NCBI GenBank assembly: GCA_002421685.1
Contig: DISB01000015.1
Span: 119,931 to 183,930 of the forward strand
Source: Bacteroidetes bacterium UBA6221
Lineage (GTDB): Bacteria; Bacteroidota; Bacteroidia; Chitinophagales; Chitinophagaceae
Direction of reading: 5' to 3'
Length of the DNA stretch: 64,000 nucleotides
The notes under the pieces are model-generated. The model ran no database searches. It worked only from the letters and a program-made list of their open reading frames with translations, and was not told the origin of the DNA. Position numbers and translations under genes: made by a program. Shown in pieces: positions 32,016 through 41,540 of the stretch (its first letter is position 1; every line of letters starts with the position of its first letter).

Positions 32016-33065
32016 TTAAATTACCATCATGGCGTCGCCATAGCTGAAAAACCTGTACTTTTCTTTGATGGCCACCTTATATGCTTCCATTGCCAGGTCA
32101 TATCCCGCAAAAGCGCATGTCATGATGAGCAAACTGGTTTTGGGCAGGTGGAAATTAGTCACCAGGCTATCGGCTATAGAGAAATCGTAGGGCGGGTGTA
32201 TAAACAGGTTGGTCCAGCCCTCTTCAGGTTTCAGCAGGCCATTGGCCGTTACTGAACTCTCCAGCGCACGCATGGTAGTGGTACCTATCGAACATATCCT
32301 GCTGCCATTTTTCTTGGCATTGTTCACAATACCGGCGGCGTATTCATCTACTTTGAAATATTCCGCATCCATTTTGTGTTTAGACAAGTCTTCCACCTCT
32401 ATAGGGCGGAAGGTACCAAGACCGGTATGCAAGGTTACTTCCGCAAATTTCAGGCCCTGTATTTCCAGGCGCATGATCAGTTCGCGGCTGAAGTGCAGGC
32501 CGGCTGTAGGTGCGGCAACGGCGCCCTCGTATTTGGCGTAAACCGTCTGGTAACGCTCTTTATCTGTTTCGTCGGGTTTGCGCTTGATGTATTTGGGCAG
32601 TGGCGTTTCGCCAAGCTGTTCCAGTATCCTTTTGAAGGCCGCCTCATCGCCGTCGAACAGGAAACGGATGGTGCGCCCGCGCGAAGTGGTATTGTCTATC
32701 ACTTCAGCCACCAGTTCGTCGTTATCGCCAAAGTACAGCTTATTACCTACCCTTATCTTCCTTGCGGGATCAACTATTACGTCCCACAGGCGGTTGGGCT
32801 TGTTCAGCTCGCGCAGCAGGAATACCTCGATTTTCGCGCCTGTTTTTTCTTTCTTACCATAAAGACGCGCAGGAAATACCTTGGTGTTGTTCACCACCAT
32901 TACGTCTTTATCGCTGAAGTATTCGGATATATCCCTGAAAGTGCGGTGCTCTATTTTGCCTGTATCCTTATGCACCACCATCAAACGACTGTCCTCCCTG
33001 GCCTTGGTAGGATTTTGCGCTATTAAGTTAAGTGGAAGTTCAAACTTAAACTGAGATAACTTCAT
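32016..33065 (-). CDS. queA: S-adenosylmethionine:tRNA ribosyltransferase-isomerase
   Basis: 349-residue enzyme of queuosine synthesis that adds the epoxycyclopentane group to preQ1 in tRNA from the ribosyl part of SAM. Family features: FELPLNLIAQNPTKARE near the N-terminus, AAPTAGLHFS, LHTGLGTFRPI and TNFHLPKTSLLIMTCAFAG. Full length. Other queuosine genes are not in the window. Confidence 0.97.
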   Translation of the reverse strand: MKLSQFKFELPLNLIAQNPTKAREDSRLMVVHKDTGKIEHRTFRDISEYFSDKDVMVVNNTKVFPARLYGKKEKTGAKIEVFLLRELNKPNRLWDVIVDPARKIRVGNKLYFGDNDELVAEVIDNTTSRGRTIRFLFDGDEAAFKRILEQLGETPLPKYIKRKPDETDKERYQTVYAKYEGAVAAPTAGLHFSRELIMRLEIQGLKFAEVTLHTGLGTFRPIEVEDLSKHKMDAEYFKVDEYAAGIVNNAKKNGSRICSIGTTTMRALESSVTANGLLKPEEGWTNLFIHPPYDFSIADSLVTNFHLPKTSLLIMTCAFAGYDLAMEAYKVAIKEKYRFFSYGDAMMVI

Positions 33066-33093
33066 ACGAGGCAGAATAATTTATAAAAGTGTG

Positions 33094-33101
33094 CAAAGTT
33101 A
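33094..33101 (-). promoter_or_regulatory. Promoter -7 box for queA
   Basis: Minus-strand TAACTTTG, perfect TAnnTTTG, 28 bases before the queA ATG. Confidence 0.5.
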
Positions 33102-33232
33102 GTGAAAATCAGACAAAGCAGCAATATTAACACTATCCGGCACAATTATCAAACATATTACAGCCTGTTTACAACAGCTTATTCCCTATTTTGTTTCATC
33201 TGCCTTACATTTACGCCCTAAATTGAAATATT

Positions 33233-34606
33233 ATGCAAGTTTGGAAAGATTATCTCAGCCAGAACAAGGACAGGTTTTTAGACGAATTGCTGGAACTGCT
33301 GCGCATACCCTCTGTAAGCGCCGACAGTAAATACAAAGGCGATGTGGCACGCTGCGCAGAAGCGGTAAAAGAATCGCTGTTGAAAGCCGGTTGCGATAAG
33401 GCTGAAATATGCCCTACAGAGGGCCATCCTATAGTATATGGTGAAAAAATAATAGACCCCGCACTGCCTACGGTGCTCGTATATGGCCACTACGATGTGC
33501 AGCCGCCCGACCCGCTGGAACTGTGGGAAAGCGGGCCATTTGAACCCGTTATAAAAAATGGAAATATATACGCCCGCGGTGCATGCGACGATAAAGGACA
33601 GGTGTTCATGCATGTAAAAGCGCTGGAGGTAATGGCTAAAACCAATACCCTGGCCTGCAATGTGAAGATCATGATAGAAGGCGAAGAGGAAGTAGGCTCT
33701 AACAACCTGGGCAAATTCCTGGAGGATAATAAAGAGAAACTGAAGGCGGATATCGTGCTGGTGTCTGATACTTCGATGATTAGCCTGGAAAATCCCTCGC
33801 TGGAAACAGGGCTGCGCGGACTGGCATATATGGAAGTGGAAGTGACTGGCCCCAACCGCGACCTGCACAGCGGGGTATATGGCGGCGCCGTAGCCAACCC
33901 CATCAATATCCTGTGCAGGATGATAGCATCGCTGCACGACGAAAACAACCACATTACCATCCCCGGATTTTATGAAAAGGTACAGGAGCTGAGCGCTGCG
34001 GAGCGCAAGGCGCTTAACAATGCGCCTTTCGACCTGGATGAATACAAAAAAGACCTGGACATAAGTGATGTGCGCGGAGAGAAAGGCTATACCACGTTGG
34101 AGCGCACCGGCATACGCCCCACCTTGGATGTGAACGGCATATGGGGCGGTTATACAGGCGAGGGCGCTAAAACTGTATTACCCGCTAAAGCTTACGCGAA
34201 AATATCTATGCGCCTTGTCCCCAACCAGACCTCGCACGAGATTGCCGCAATGTTCACTAAACATTTTGAAAGCATAGCGCCGGTGGGCGTCAAGGTAAAA
34301 GTGACCGAACACCACGGCGGCGAACCGGTGGTTACCCCTACGGACTCTGTAGCCTACAAGGCAGCGGCCAAAGCTATAGAAACCGCATTTGGCAAGCAAC
34401 CGATACCTACGCGCGGCGGGGGCAGTATTCCCATTGTGGCACTGTTCGAAAAAACACTGGGACTTAAAACCGTACTCATGGGCTTCGGGCTGGACAGTGA
34501 TGCTATCCACTCACCCAACGAGAAGTACGGCGTGGAGAATTACTACAAGGGTATCGAAACCATACCATACTTCCACAAGTATTTTGCGGAGATGAGTAAA
34601 TCTTAA
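33233..34606 (+). CDS. M20-family dipeptidase
   Basis: 457-residue zinc aminoacyl/dipeptidase. VYGHYDVQPPDPLELW supplies the first metal histidine and aspartate, YARGACDDKGQVFMH the bridging aspartate, and MIEGEEEVGS the catalytic and metal glutamates; SDTSMISLENPS and a late histidine (DSDAIHSPNEKYG) complete the site. The internal lid domain is present (about 190-310). No signal peptide, so it is cytoplasmic. Most like the CNDP/M20 dipeptidase group. Followed by a strong palindromic terminator. Confidence 0.92.
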   Translation: MQVWKDYLSQNKDRFLDELLELLRIPSVSADSKYKGDVARCAEAVKESLLKAGCDKAEICPTEGHPIVYGEKIIDPALPTVLVYGHYDVQPPDPLELWESGPFEPVIKNGNIYARGACDDKGQVFMHVKALEVMAKTNTLACNVKIMIEGEEEVGSNNLGKFLEDNKEKLKADIVLVSDTSMISLENPSLETGLRGLAYMEVEVTGPNRDLHSGVYGGAVANPINILCRMIASLHDENNHITIPGFYEKVQELSAAERKALNNAPFDLDEYKKDLDISDVRGEKGYTTLERTGIRPTLDVNGIWGGYTGEGAKTVLPAKAYAKISMRLVPNQTSHEIAAMFTKHFESIAPVGVKVKVTEHHGGEPVVTPTDSVAYKAAAKAIETAFGKQPIPTRGGGSIPIVALFEKTLGLKTVLMGFGLDSDAIHSPNEKYGVENYYKGIETIPYFHKYFAEMSKS

Positions 34607-34629
34607 TTGCTCAATAGCATAACGATTAC

Positions 34630-34659
34630 AACAAAGGATGGCCGCGGCCATCCTTTGTT
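34630..34659. terminator. Perfect 30-base palindromic terminator
   Basis: Each half is AACAAAGGATGGCCG read in reverse complement, centred on CCGCGG. It follows the M20 peptidase stop by about 25 bases. There is no long T-run, so termination may be partial or aided by the stem strength. Confidence 0.6.
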
Positions 34660-34775
34660 AGTTTGTGGAGCGGCCTTACAGGCATATCTTAAAACTTAGC
34701 CAAATCGGCCCGGCCCAAAACTGCATTTCACCTATTTAGCTAATTTCATACCTCAATGCCTGAAGCACAAATATT

Positions 34776-35723
34776 ATGCGCCAGATATTATCTATACTTC
34801 AGTTAAGAATATTACAGCTTACCAGGTTAGTTTCATCGGGCGGATGGAGGGCTGTGGTTGCTTTCCCGTTATTTATGTTCGCCGCAATAATGGGTATAAA
34901 ATCGCTGACAAATCATGGCGCAATGCATCTCAATTTAGTTGTGTGTGTTTTGCTGTACCTGGTAGAAGCAACCCGGAAGGACACTGCTTTTATTTTCCTG
35001 CTAAAGAAAACCGGAACAATGCTGCGGCTGGTGGAATACACGGCAATCATTCTGTTGTGCAATGCATACGCCACTACCATTTCAGCGGGGAACATCCTCT
35101 ATATTTTTGGCGATATACTGTTCGCATTGCTGCTTGTGAATTTTCCCGCCGGGAAGAGAGCATGGAAAATACCCGATATGGCGAGGACAATTACTTCTAT
35201 ACTTCCCCGGCAGATGTACGAGTTAAAGTTCAGCTTCAGGCAACTATTTCTTTTGATACTCCCCTTGTGGGCACTATCTCTTATCGCTTCATTTTTGGGG
35301 CCTGTGTTACCATTTGCTGTCATCATTATATCCGGCGTCATGTTCGACCATATTTGCTACATGGAGCCGTGGGAGATTACCCAAAGCCACGGGCAAATAG
35401 CCAATGTGTTGAACAGAAAAATGCAGCGCCTTGCCCTGGCGATATTTTTGTTCTTTTTACCTCAACTCGTTATAACATTCTATTACTGGTACAGCCACCT
35501 GTTGCTGCTGGCTGTACTGGGGGCGTTCTGGGTTGCACTGTCCACTATATACTACTCCCTGCTATTGCGTTATGCAGGCAACGGGTCCGGGTTTAATCCT
35601 ATTTCGAAAAGCTTCAGAGTACTCTTGTTCCTGGTTGCCACCCCGTTGCCGCCTTTATCTATATACTTATTATACAAACAATACAAAACAGCCAAATGCA
35701 ACCTGCAACCGTTATTAGCATAA
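34776..35723 (+). CDS. ABC transporter permease-like membrane protein
   Basis: 315-residue polytopic protein with about 7-8 hydrophobic segments and no signal peptide. It overlaps the next gene, an ABC ATPase, by 28 bases, so it is almost certainly its membrane partner. I cannot assign it to a named permease family. The overlap and absence of a substrate-binding protein suggest an exporter or a system acting on membrane substrates. Confidence 0.75.
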   Translation: MRQILSILQLRILQLTRLVSSGGWRAVVAFPLFMFAAIMGIKSLTNHGAMHLNLVVCVLLYLVEATRKDTAFIFLLKKTGTMLRLVEYTAIILLCNAYATTISAGNILYIFGDILFALLLVNFPAGKRAWKIPDMARTITSILPRQMYELKFSFRQLFLLILPLWALSLIASFLGPVLPFAVIIISGVMFDHICYMEPWEITQSHGQIANVLNRKMQRLALAIFLFFLPQLVITFYYWYSHLLLLAVLGAFWVALSTIYYSLLLRYAGNGSGFNPISKSFRVLLFLVATPLPPLSIYLLYKQYKTAKCNLQPLLA

Positions 35724-36391
35724 AGGATTTTGATTTTTCTTACGGTAAAAAGCCGGTCTATCGCGGTTTTTCGCTGGATATCAAAAGCGGGCGTATCCAC
35801 GGTTTCCTGGGAGCTAATGGTGCGGGTAAATCCACCCTGTTCAATTGCATATTCCATCACGAAAAATATGGTGCGATAACCACGGCTGAAGGCTTCGAAA
35901 AAGAATTAGCCTATTTGCAGACAGAACCCTATTTCTACCCTTATATGACAGGAATGGAATACCTTAAAATCGTTTGCCAACCTAGAAAACATAGCGGTAT
36001 AGAGCAATGGAACGAAGTTTTTCAACTGCCGCTTGGCGACTATGTGCACAACTACTCCACCGGAATGAAGAAAAAGATAGCCCTGCTCGGAAATATATTA
36101 TTGAACAAGAAAATACTATTGCTGGACGAGCCCACCAACGGCCTGGACCTGGAAACAAACGAATTTTTCAAACTGCTGGTACATCGCCTTAAAGACCACG
36201 GTATTACAATCCTGGTTTCATCGCATATTCTGGAAGTGCTTTTTTCTATATGCGATGCGATAACATTGTTGGGTGGACATGATAAAGCCAACACTTATAG
36301 CAGGGCTGAGTTCGAGCAATTAAAAGCAGCCGTACAAACAGGATACGGAAACAAACAACAAGCCGTTCTTGACAAGCTGCTGCCGTTATAA
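35696..36391 (+). CDS. ABC transporter ATP-binding protein
   Basis: 231-residue ATPase. Walker A GANGAGKST (about residues 39-47), a Q-loop region near LQTEPYFYPYMTG, a degenerate signature YSTGMKKKIALL, Walker B ILLLDEPTNGLDLE and the switch histidine in VSSHI. It belongs to the CcmA-like group that pairs with a separate permease. Coupled by a 28-base overlap to the membrane gene before it. Substrate unknown. Confidence 0.92.
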   Translation: MQPATVISIKDFDFSYGKKPVYRGFSLDIKSGRIHGFLGANGAGKSTLFNCIFHHEKYGAITTAEGFEKELAYLQTEPYFYPYMTGMEYLKIVCQPRKHSGIEQWNEVFQLPLGDYVHNYSTGMKKKIALLGNILLNKKILLLDEPTNGLDLETNEFFKLLVHRLKDHGITILVSSHILEVLFSICDAITLLGGHDKANTYSRAEFEQLKAAVQTGYGNKQQAVLDKLLPL

Positions 36392-36415
36392 ATATCATCT
36401 TTAAGATACCAGGTA

Positions 36416-36455
36416 TAACTAAGCCGCCGGATAACCGACGGCTTAGTTATATTTT
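36416..36455. terminator. Bidirectional terminator between the ABC operon and the PPIase gene
   Basis: Eleven-base stem TAACTAAGCCG/CGGCTTAGTTA with a 12-base loop, followed by TATATTTTAATATTAT. It can serve both convergent units. Confidence 0.65.
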
Positions 36456-36469
36456 AATATTATTCTGGC

Positions 36470-38443
36470 TTACTTCTTCACCATGCTGTTAAATGCATCC
36501 TCGTTCACTTTTACAGGATATTTTGCCCGCAATTTTTCGTTCCATGTTTTTTCCAGGTAGTCCTGGTACTCGGCTATTACATATCCGCGCGCCTCGTCCA
36601 GTGTTTTCGGGTTTTCGGCCTCATACACCTCGGTGGCATACACTACTGTATAGCTGCCGTCTTCGTTCTTTTTAGCCTCGGTTACGTTGCCTTTTTGTAT
36701 TGCCGACCTTGGGAAGTCTTTGAACTTGCCAAATTCGTAGTAGCCTTTCTGTATACTCACGGCGCCGGGATTTTTATCGGTATTCAGCTCTTTCACTATT
36801 TTCTCGTCGGTCATATCCTTTTTGCCTATCAGTTTCAGGCCTGCTTTCATATCAGCCTCTGTTTTGAAGGTATATACAGAACCGCGGAAACCGGGTTGCC
36901 ATTTGTATTTACCGTTCTGCTTGTTGTAGAAGTCTTTCAGCCCTGTGCTGTCTTTTGACGCCTTGCCCCATACGTTGCGGTCCATCAGTTCAAAGAGCAT
37001 GATACCATCGCGATACTCGTTCATCAGGTTCCTGAATTCCGGTTTTTCGTTCACCAGGTTTTCCTCTTCTATGTCGCTCACTACGGTCTTCACGTAATTA
37101 TCATAGATGTTTTTAAAAATCAGGTCCCTGGGGCCCATTACCCTGCCCTGGGTCACGCTTTCGGCATAGGTCAGCAGGTCTGATGCTTTATAGGCGGTGC
37201 CTTTCAGTTCAAAAACCGTATGGTCGGTACCGTTGTAATCCTTAGCGGAAAAACGATTGGCATTCTTACCGGTATCCGGAATATTTGACGTGAACCATTT
37301 TTTCACCAGCTCAAAATTCTGCGGGTATTCTTTGAATTTGTTCTTGTTTTTTATACCGTTAAAATATGTTTCTCTTGCCACCTGCGCGCGGTCGTCCTTG
37401 TCTACACGGGCTTTCAGCTCGGCCTTCATACTGTCAAAAGGCTTGATGGGATATTTTTCTATCAGCTTGATGATATGAAAACCATAGTCGGTCTTTACAA
37501 CATCTGATATATCACCGGGCTTTTTCAATGCAAACGCAGCTTTCTCAAATTCAGGTACATATGCCCCTATGCCAAATTTCTCCAATTCGCCACCATTATC
37601 CTTGGTATATACATCTTCAGAATATTTGGCCACCAGGTCTTCAAACTTAGCGCCTTTAGCCAGTTCAGCCTTCACCTGTTTGGCTTTCTTTTCGGCCTCG
37701 GCTATCTCAAGTTCTCCTTTGGCCTTTGGCGCCGCTATCATTATCTGCGCTACTTTCACTTCTCCCTGCGCCGGCTTACGGTCGGTCACTTTTACTATAT
37801 GGTAACCGTATTGTGTCCTGAAAGGTTTGGATATCTTGCCGGTAGGTGTATTATAAACAGCATTCTCAAATGCATACGGCGTTTGCAATGCGGTAATGTA
37901 TCCTATCTCCCCACCTTTTTCCCTGGTGCTTTTATCGTCAGTGTACAGTTCAGCCATTTTTGCAAAATCAGCTTTGCCTGTTACTACCTGGTTATATATA
38001 CTGTCTATCTTGCTGTAGGGCGCCACCGTATCTTTTGCGGGCGCCATGGGCGAAGACAAAATAAGTATGTGCGAAACCTTTACATTTTCTTTCAAACGGG
38101 CGTACGCTTCTTCAATCTGCCTTTTGCTCACGTCTTCGTCCGTCAGGTAGGTTTGCGCCAGTTGCTTACGGTAGTTGCCCAGCTCGTACCGTATGCTGCT
38201 GATGGTGTCCATATGCTGCAATTCAGCTTCCTTCACCTTCATGCGGAACAAAGAATACAGGTCGAGGTATTCCTTCAACGCATCCCTGCTGTAGTCTGGT
38301 TGCTGGTTGATGGCGTTCTTTTTATACACCCTCAGAAACTCATCTTTATCAACAGGAGTACCGCCAAAAGTGAATAGTGTTTGTGCCGACAGTGAATTGG
38401 TTACAATAAGTGCAATAAAACAAGTTAAGGTTAACTTTCGCAT
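36470..38443 (-). CDS. Periplasmic parvulin-type peptidylprolyl isomerase (SurA/PpiD-like)
   Basis: 657-residue exported foldase with a signal peptide ending LSAQ. An N-terminal helical chaperone region (about 25-115) is followed by two rotamase domains: about 118-220 (VSHILI...GYHIVKV) and 230-335 (VAQIMI...GYGFHIIKL type). A long C-terminal helical part follows. This plan fits an outer-membrane protein chaperone. Its start is nine bases after a TlpA-like gene, so it is the last gene of a three-gene envelope redox/folding operon. Confidence 0.92.
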   Translation of the reverse strand: MRKLTLTCFIALIVTNSLSAQTLFTFGGTPVDKDEFLRVYKKNAINQQPDYSRDALKEYLDLYSLFRMKVKEAELQHMDTISSIRYELGNYRKQLAQTYLTDEDVSKRQIEEAYARLKENVKVSHILILSSPMAPAKDTVAPYSKIDSIYNQVVTGKADFAKMAELYTDDKSTREKGGEIGYITALQTPYAFENAVYNTPTGKISKPFRTQYGYHIVKVTDRKPAQGEVKVAQIMIAAPKAKGELEIAEAEKKAKQVKAELAKGAKFEDLVAKYSEDVYTKDNGGELEKFGIGAYVPEFEKAAFALKKPGDISDVVKTDYGFHIIKLIEKYPIKPFDSMKAELKARVDKDDRAQVARETYFNGIKNKNKFKEYPQNFELVKKWFTSNIPDTGKNANRFSAKDYNGTDHTVFELKGTAYKASDLLTYAESVTQGRVMGPRDLIFKNIYDNYVKTVVSDIEEENLVNEKPEFRNLMNEYRDGIMLFELMDRNVWGKASKDSTGLKDFYNKQNGKYKWQPGFRGSVYTFKTEADMKAGLKLIGKKDMTDEKIVKELNTDKNPGAVSIQKGYYEFGKFKDFPRSAIQKGNVTEAKKNEDGSYTVVYATEVYEAENPKTLDEARGYVIAEYQDYLEKTWNEKLRAKYPVKVNEDAFNSMVKK

Positions 38444-38452
38444 AGCTGTGTA

Positions 38453-39922
38453 TTATGATTTTAATTTTCCGGCTTTTTTGTCTTTTTCTTTTCTTTCCAG
38501 CATCTCTATCACGTCCAGGATGTTGGTATGGTCCATCCGTTTGCCGCGGATGATCTTTCTTTCGTCAAGCAAATATAAAACAGGCGTGCTATAAATATCG
38601 TAATCGGACCTGAACCTTGTTTTGCGCTCGGGGTCATATACGTGTATCCAGTCGTCAAGCCCTTTATCTTTTATCACTTCTTTCCATTTGTCCACTTCTC
38701 CTTCGGTGCGTACACCAAATATCTTCACGCCTTTCTTTTTCAATACTGCTTCATACACCGAGTCTACCAGCGGCATTTCTGTAAGGCAATGCCCGCACTC
38801 CGGCGACCAGAATATCAGCAAGGTATATTTTGCATCCAGTTCGTGCAGCGACTGCATATTACCATTGATATCCGGCATTTTCAACTCCGGGGCCACACGG
38901 CCCAACACATTGGGTGCTATTTTTTGCGCACGGTCTATATATTTCTCCAGGTCTTCGGGCGATACCCAGAATGCATCCCCTTTCATGTAGTAATTCTCCA
39001 CCAGGTACACAAATGCAGCATCCATGCCCATTATCTTGCTCGACTCGGCAAAACGTGTCAGCCACCAAAGGGTGTATTTAAACATGTCCTTCGTGCCTTT
39101 AGCCTTTGCCAGGAGGATGTCTGCTTCCTTCTCTATACTGTCCGGTATGGGCAGCATCAGCTTGTTGAAATACTCATCCAGCCTGCCGTCGTATATCGGG
39201 GTATGTATCAGCCTGTCGTCCTGGAAATCGAAATCATCCCAGTAGTGGGCCTTGTAGTAGTCGTAGGCAAAAGAGCTGTCTACAGAGCCATCGGGCAGCA
39301 GGTGCGGGCCGGGTGGTACTTCGGGCACCTTCAACGCATTGAATATTTTCGCCAGCAAGGTGCCGGGATATTTCTCCGTATATTTCTTACGATATTCCTT
39401 CAGCTCATCCGACATTACTTTGTATTGGTCGCGCACGGCGGCGGTATCTTCGGCACTTTTTGCCGTTTCCAGCTTTTCGGTCAGTTTCTGGCTTCTTTCG
39501 CCATAGTCTACCAGGTATTGCACATACTCTATAAATCGTGTGTTCTCGGGGCTGCCTTTAAAGGTAACGCCGGCAGGCAATTTTGCCTTGGTGGCTGTTA
39601 CCGAGAAATTGTCCCCGTTGTTCAGCAACAATTCAAAGTAATTAGACTTGTCGGATAACAGCACCATATAAATACCGCCCAGTGTGAATGTATCAGTTTC
39701 AAACACCGCTTCGCCTTTCTTGTCCAGCCTGGCCGAATCGGAACGGTAAATGGTAGGCAATGGCTTGCCATAATAATGTACCAGGTAAACGAGGCTGTCT
39801 GTCAGGTCGGTAAATTTCACCTTTATCTTGTACCCGTCTTTTCCTTTAAAGGTCCCTTTCTGTGCCTGTACACCCGTTGCACACACTAATATGAGTACGA
39901 GGCCTGCTAATACCTTGCGCAT
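38453..39922 (-). CDS. TlpA-like thioredoxin-fold protein with DUF4369-like N-domain
   Basis: 489-residue exported protein with a signal peptide ending VQAQ. The N-terminal ~100 residues resemble DUF4369 (VYLVHYYGKPLPTIYRSDSA), a middle helical part resembles DUF5106, and the C-terminal thioredoxin domain has the redox motif SPECGHC. The start MRKVLAGL was chosen over a longer frame reaching into the upstream gene. A clear paralogue of the next gene, with similar layout throughout. Probably acts in periplasmic disulfide or thiol chemistry. Confidence 0.88.
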   Translation of the reverse strand: MRKVLAGLVLILVCATGVQAQKGTFKGKDGYKIKVKFTDLTDSLVYLVHYYGKPLPTIYRSDSARLDKKGEAVFETDTFTLGGIYMVLLSDKSNYFELLLNNGDNFSVTATKAKLPAGVTFKGSPENTRFIEYVQYLVDYGERSQKLTEKLETAKSAEDTAAVRDQYKVMSDELKEYRKKYTEKYPGTLLAKIFNALKVPEVPPGPHLLPDGSVDSSFAYDYYKAHYWDDFDFQDDRLIHTPIYDGRLDEYFNKLMLPIPDSIEKEADILLAKAKGTKDMFKYTLWWLTRFAESSKIMGMDAAFVYLVENYYMKGDAFWVSPEDLEKYIDRAQKIAPNVLGRVAPELKMPDINGNMQSLHELDAKYTLLIFWSPECGHCLTEMPLVDSVYEAVLKKKGVKIFGVRTEGEVDKWKEVIKDKGLDDWIHVYDPERKTRFRSDYDIYSTPVLYLLDERKIIRGKRMDHTNILDVIEMLERKEKDKKAGKLKS

Positions 39923-39953
39923 ATCTTTTTTATACTTTTTGTACGTTACCTGT

Positions 39954-41381
39954 TTATTTTTTTGACGATACGTTGCCTTCCAGTATATCCACAACGGTCA
40001 GCATATTTTCGTGGTCCAGCTTTTTGCCACGGATTATTTTCTTATCGTCGAGCAAATATACACTGGGCGTGCCATATACATCATATTTGGCCCTGAAGTC
40101 CGATTTGCGCTCAGGGTCGTACACATGTATCCAGCTATCCAGCTTCTTGTTCTTAATAATCTTCTGCCATTTTTCTGTTTCACGGTCAATGTTCACAGCT
40201 ACTACCTTCATGCCCTTCTTGTCCAGGCCGGCAGCTTTTATGGCAGAGTCGATGCGGGGTATCTCTTCCTCGCAATGGCCGCAGTCGGGGCTCCAGAACA
40301 CCAGCAGGGTATATTTTGCATCCACGCCGTGCAGCGATACTTCCTTGCCATCCACCTGCTGCAGTTTCAGTTCGGGCGCTATATTGCCTATCACGTTGGG
40401 AGCGATACTGCGGGCGCGCTCAATATATTTTTCCAGCGTGCCCTGGCTCAGCCAAAAGGCCTCGCCCTTCATGTAATAGTTCTCAACCATGTGCACAAAC
40501 ACAGCGTCCATGCCCATAATATTACTTTCCTGCGCATAGGTGGTTATCCAATGCACCACGTATTTAAATACCTCTCTTGATGCACGAGCCTTTTTTACCA
40601 GGTCGTCGGCTTCTTTATTGAACGTATCAGGGATAGCTTGTACCAGCCTCGTAAAATATTCTTCCAGCTTATTGCCTAACAGCGGGGTGTACACCAGCCG
40701 CTCATCACCAAAGGCCACATTGTCCCAATAGTGATTTTTATACCACATATATTTTGCATCTGCGTCTTCGGTGCCGTCTTTCTTTTTCAGGTCGGGCACT
40801 TCCGGGGTTTCCAATGCGCGGAAAATATTGGCCAGTAATGTGTTTGGATTTTGCTTCACATAGTCTTTCCTGAAACGGGTAACGTCCACCGACAAGGCCC
40901 TGAACTTATCCTGTATAGCAGCAGAATCTTTGGCAGCCTTCGCCTGCGACAGGTCGGCGGTCAACTGGCGGTGCTGCTGCCCTACTTTGTCCAGGAATGC
41001 CACATATTGCAGGAAGCGCTCATTTTCCGGGCTGTTCTTGTAGCTAACGCCTAACGGCAGTTTAGATGCAGTGGCGGTAATATCCAGCGCCTGTCCGTTA
41101 TCCAGCAGGAATTCGAAATACTTGCTGTTGTCCTGTAGGATAACCATATACAGTCCGCCGATTATTTTTTGATCCGTTTGCAATACACCCGCCCCCTTAC
41201 TGTCTATAGTGGCCGAATCTACCTTATAAATAGTAGGCAGGGGTTTGCCGTAATAATGTGCGAGAAAAACTTTCTGGTCTTTCAGGTCTGAAAACTTCAG
41301 CTTTATCGTATATCCGTCTTTAGCAAATACAGCCTGGCAACTGCCGGCAATGATGAGCAGCGTGAGTAAAAAATGTTTCAT
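39954..41381 (-). CDS. TlpA-like thioredoxin-fold protein, paralogue
   Basis: 475-residue exported protein, signal peptide ending AVFAK. Same plan as its neighbour: DUF4369-like start (VFLAHYYGKPLPTIYKVDSA), helical middle, thioredoxin domain with SPDCGHC and VYGTPSVYLLDDKKIIRGKK. Roughly half the residues match the paralogue along the whole length, indicating tandem duplication. First gene of the operon, 31 bases before the second copy. Confidence 0.88.
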   Translation of the reverse strand: MKHFLLTLLIIAGSCQAVFAKDGYTIKLKFSDLKDQKVFLAHYYGKPLPTIYKVDSATIDSKGAGVLQTDQKIIGGLYMVILQDNSKYFEFLLDNGQALDITATASKLPLGVSYKNSPENERFLQYVAFLDKVGQQHRQLTADLSQAKAAKDSAAIQDKFRALSVDVTRFRKDYVKQNPNTLLANIFRALETPEVPDLKKKDGTEDADAKYMWYKNHYWDNVAFGDERLVYTPLLGNKLEEYFTRLVQAIPDTFNKEADDLVKKARASREVFKYVVHWITTYAQESNIMGMDAVFVHMVENYYMKGEAFWLSQGTLEKYIERARSIAPNVIGNIAPELKLQQVDGKEVSLHGVDAKYTLLVFWSPDCGHCEEEIPRIDSAIKAAGLDKKGMKVVAVNIDRETEKWQKIIKNKKLDSWIHVYDPERKSDFRAKYDVYGTPSVYLLDDKKIIRGKKLDHENMLTVVDILEGNVSSKK

Positions 41382-41504
41382 AACTATGGCCCGTGAAGGT
41401 AAGTTTTTTTAGAAAAATGGTTAAACAATCAATTTAATATTAACAATTCTTATATAGTACTCAGAATTAAACTGTATTGACAGGGCAGAACAGTCAAAGG
41501 GTTG

Positions 41505-41512
41505 TAGCTTTG
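41505..41512 (+). promoter_or_regulatory. Promoter -7 box for rlmD
   Basis: TAGCTTTG, perfect TAnnTTTG, 28 bases before the TTG start at 41541. Confidence 0.5.
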
Positions 41513-41540
41513 TGCCTGTTTAACGAAATTCTAACAGGGT

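Noticed and set aside
38642..39658. 338-codon open frame on the plus strand
   Set aside because: Antisense shadow of a TlpA-like gene; no recognisable domain or start signals.
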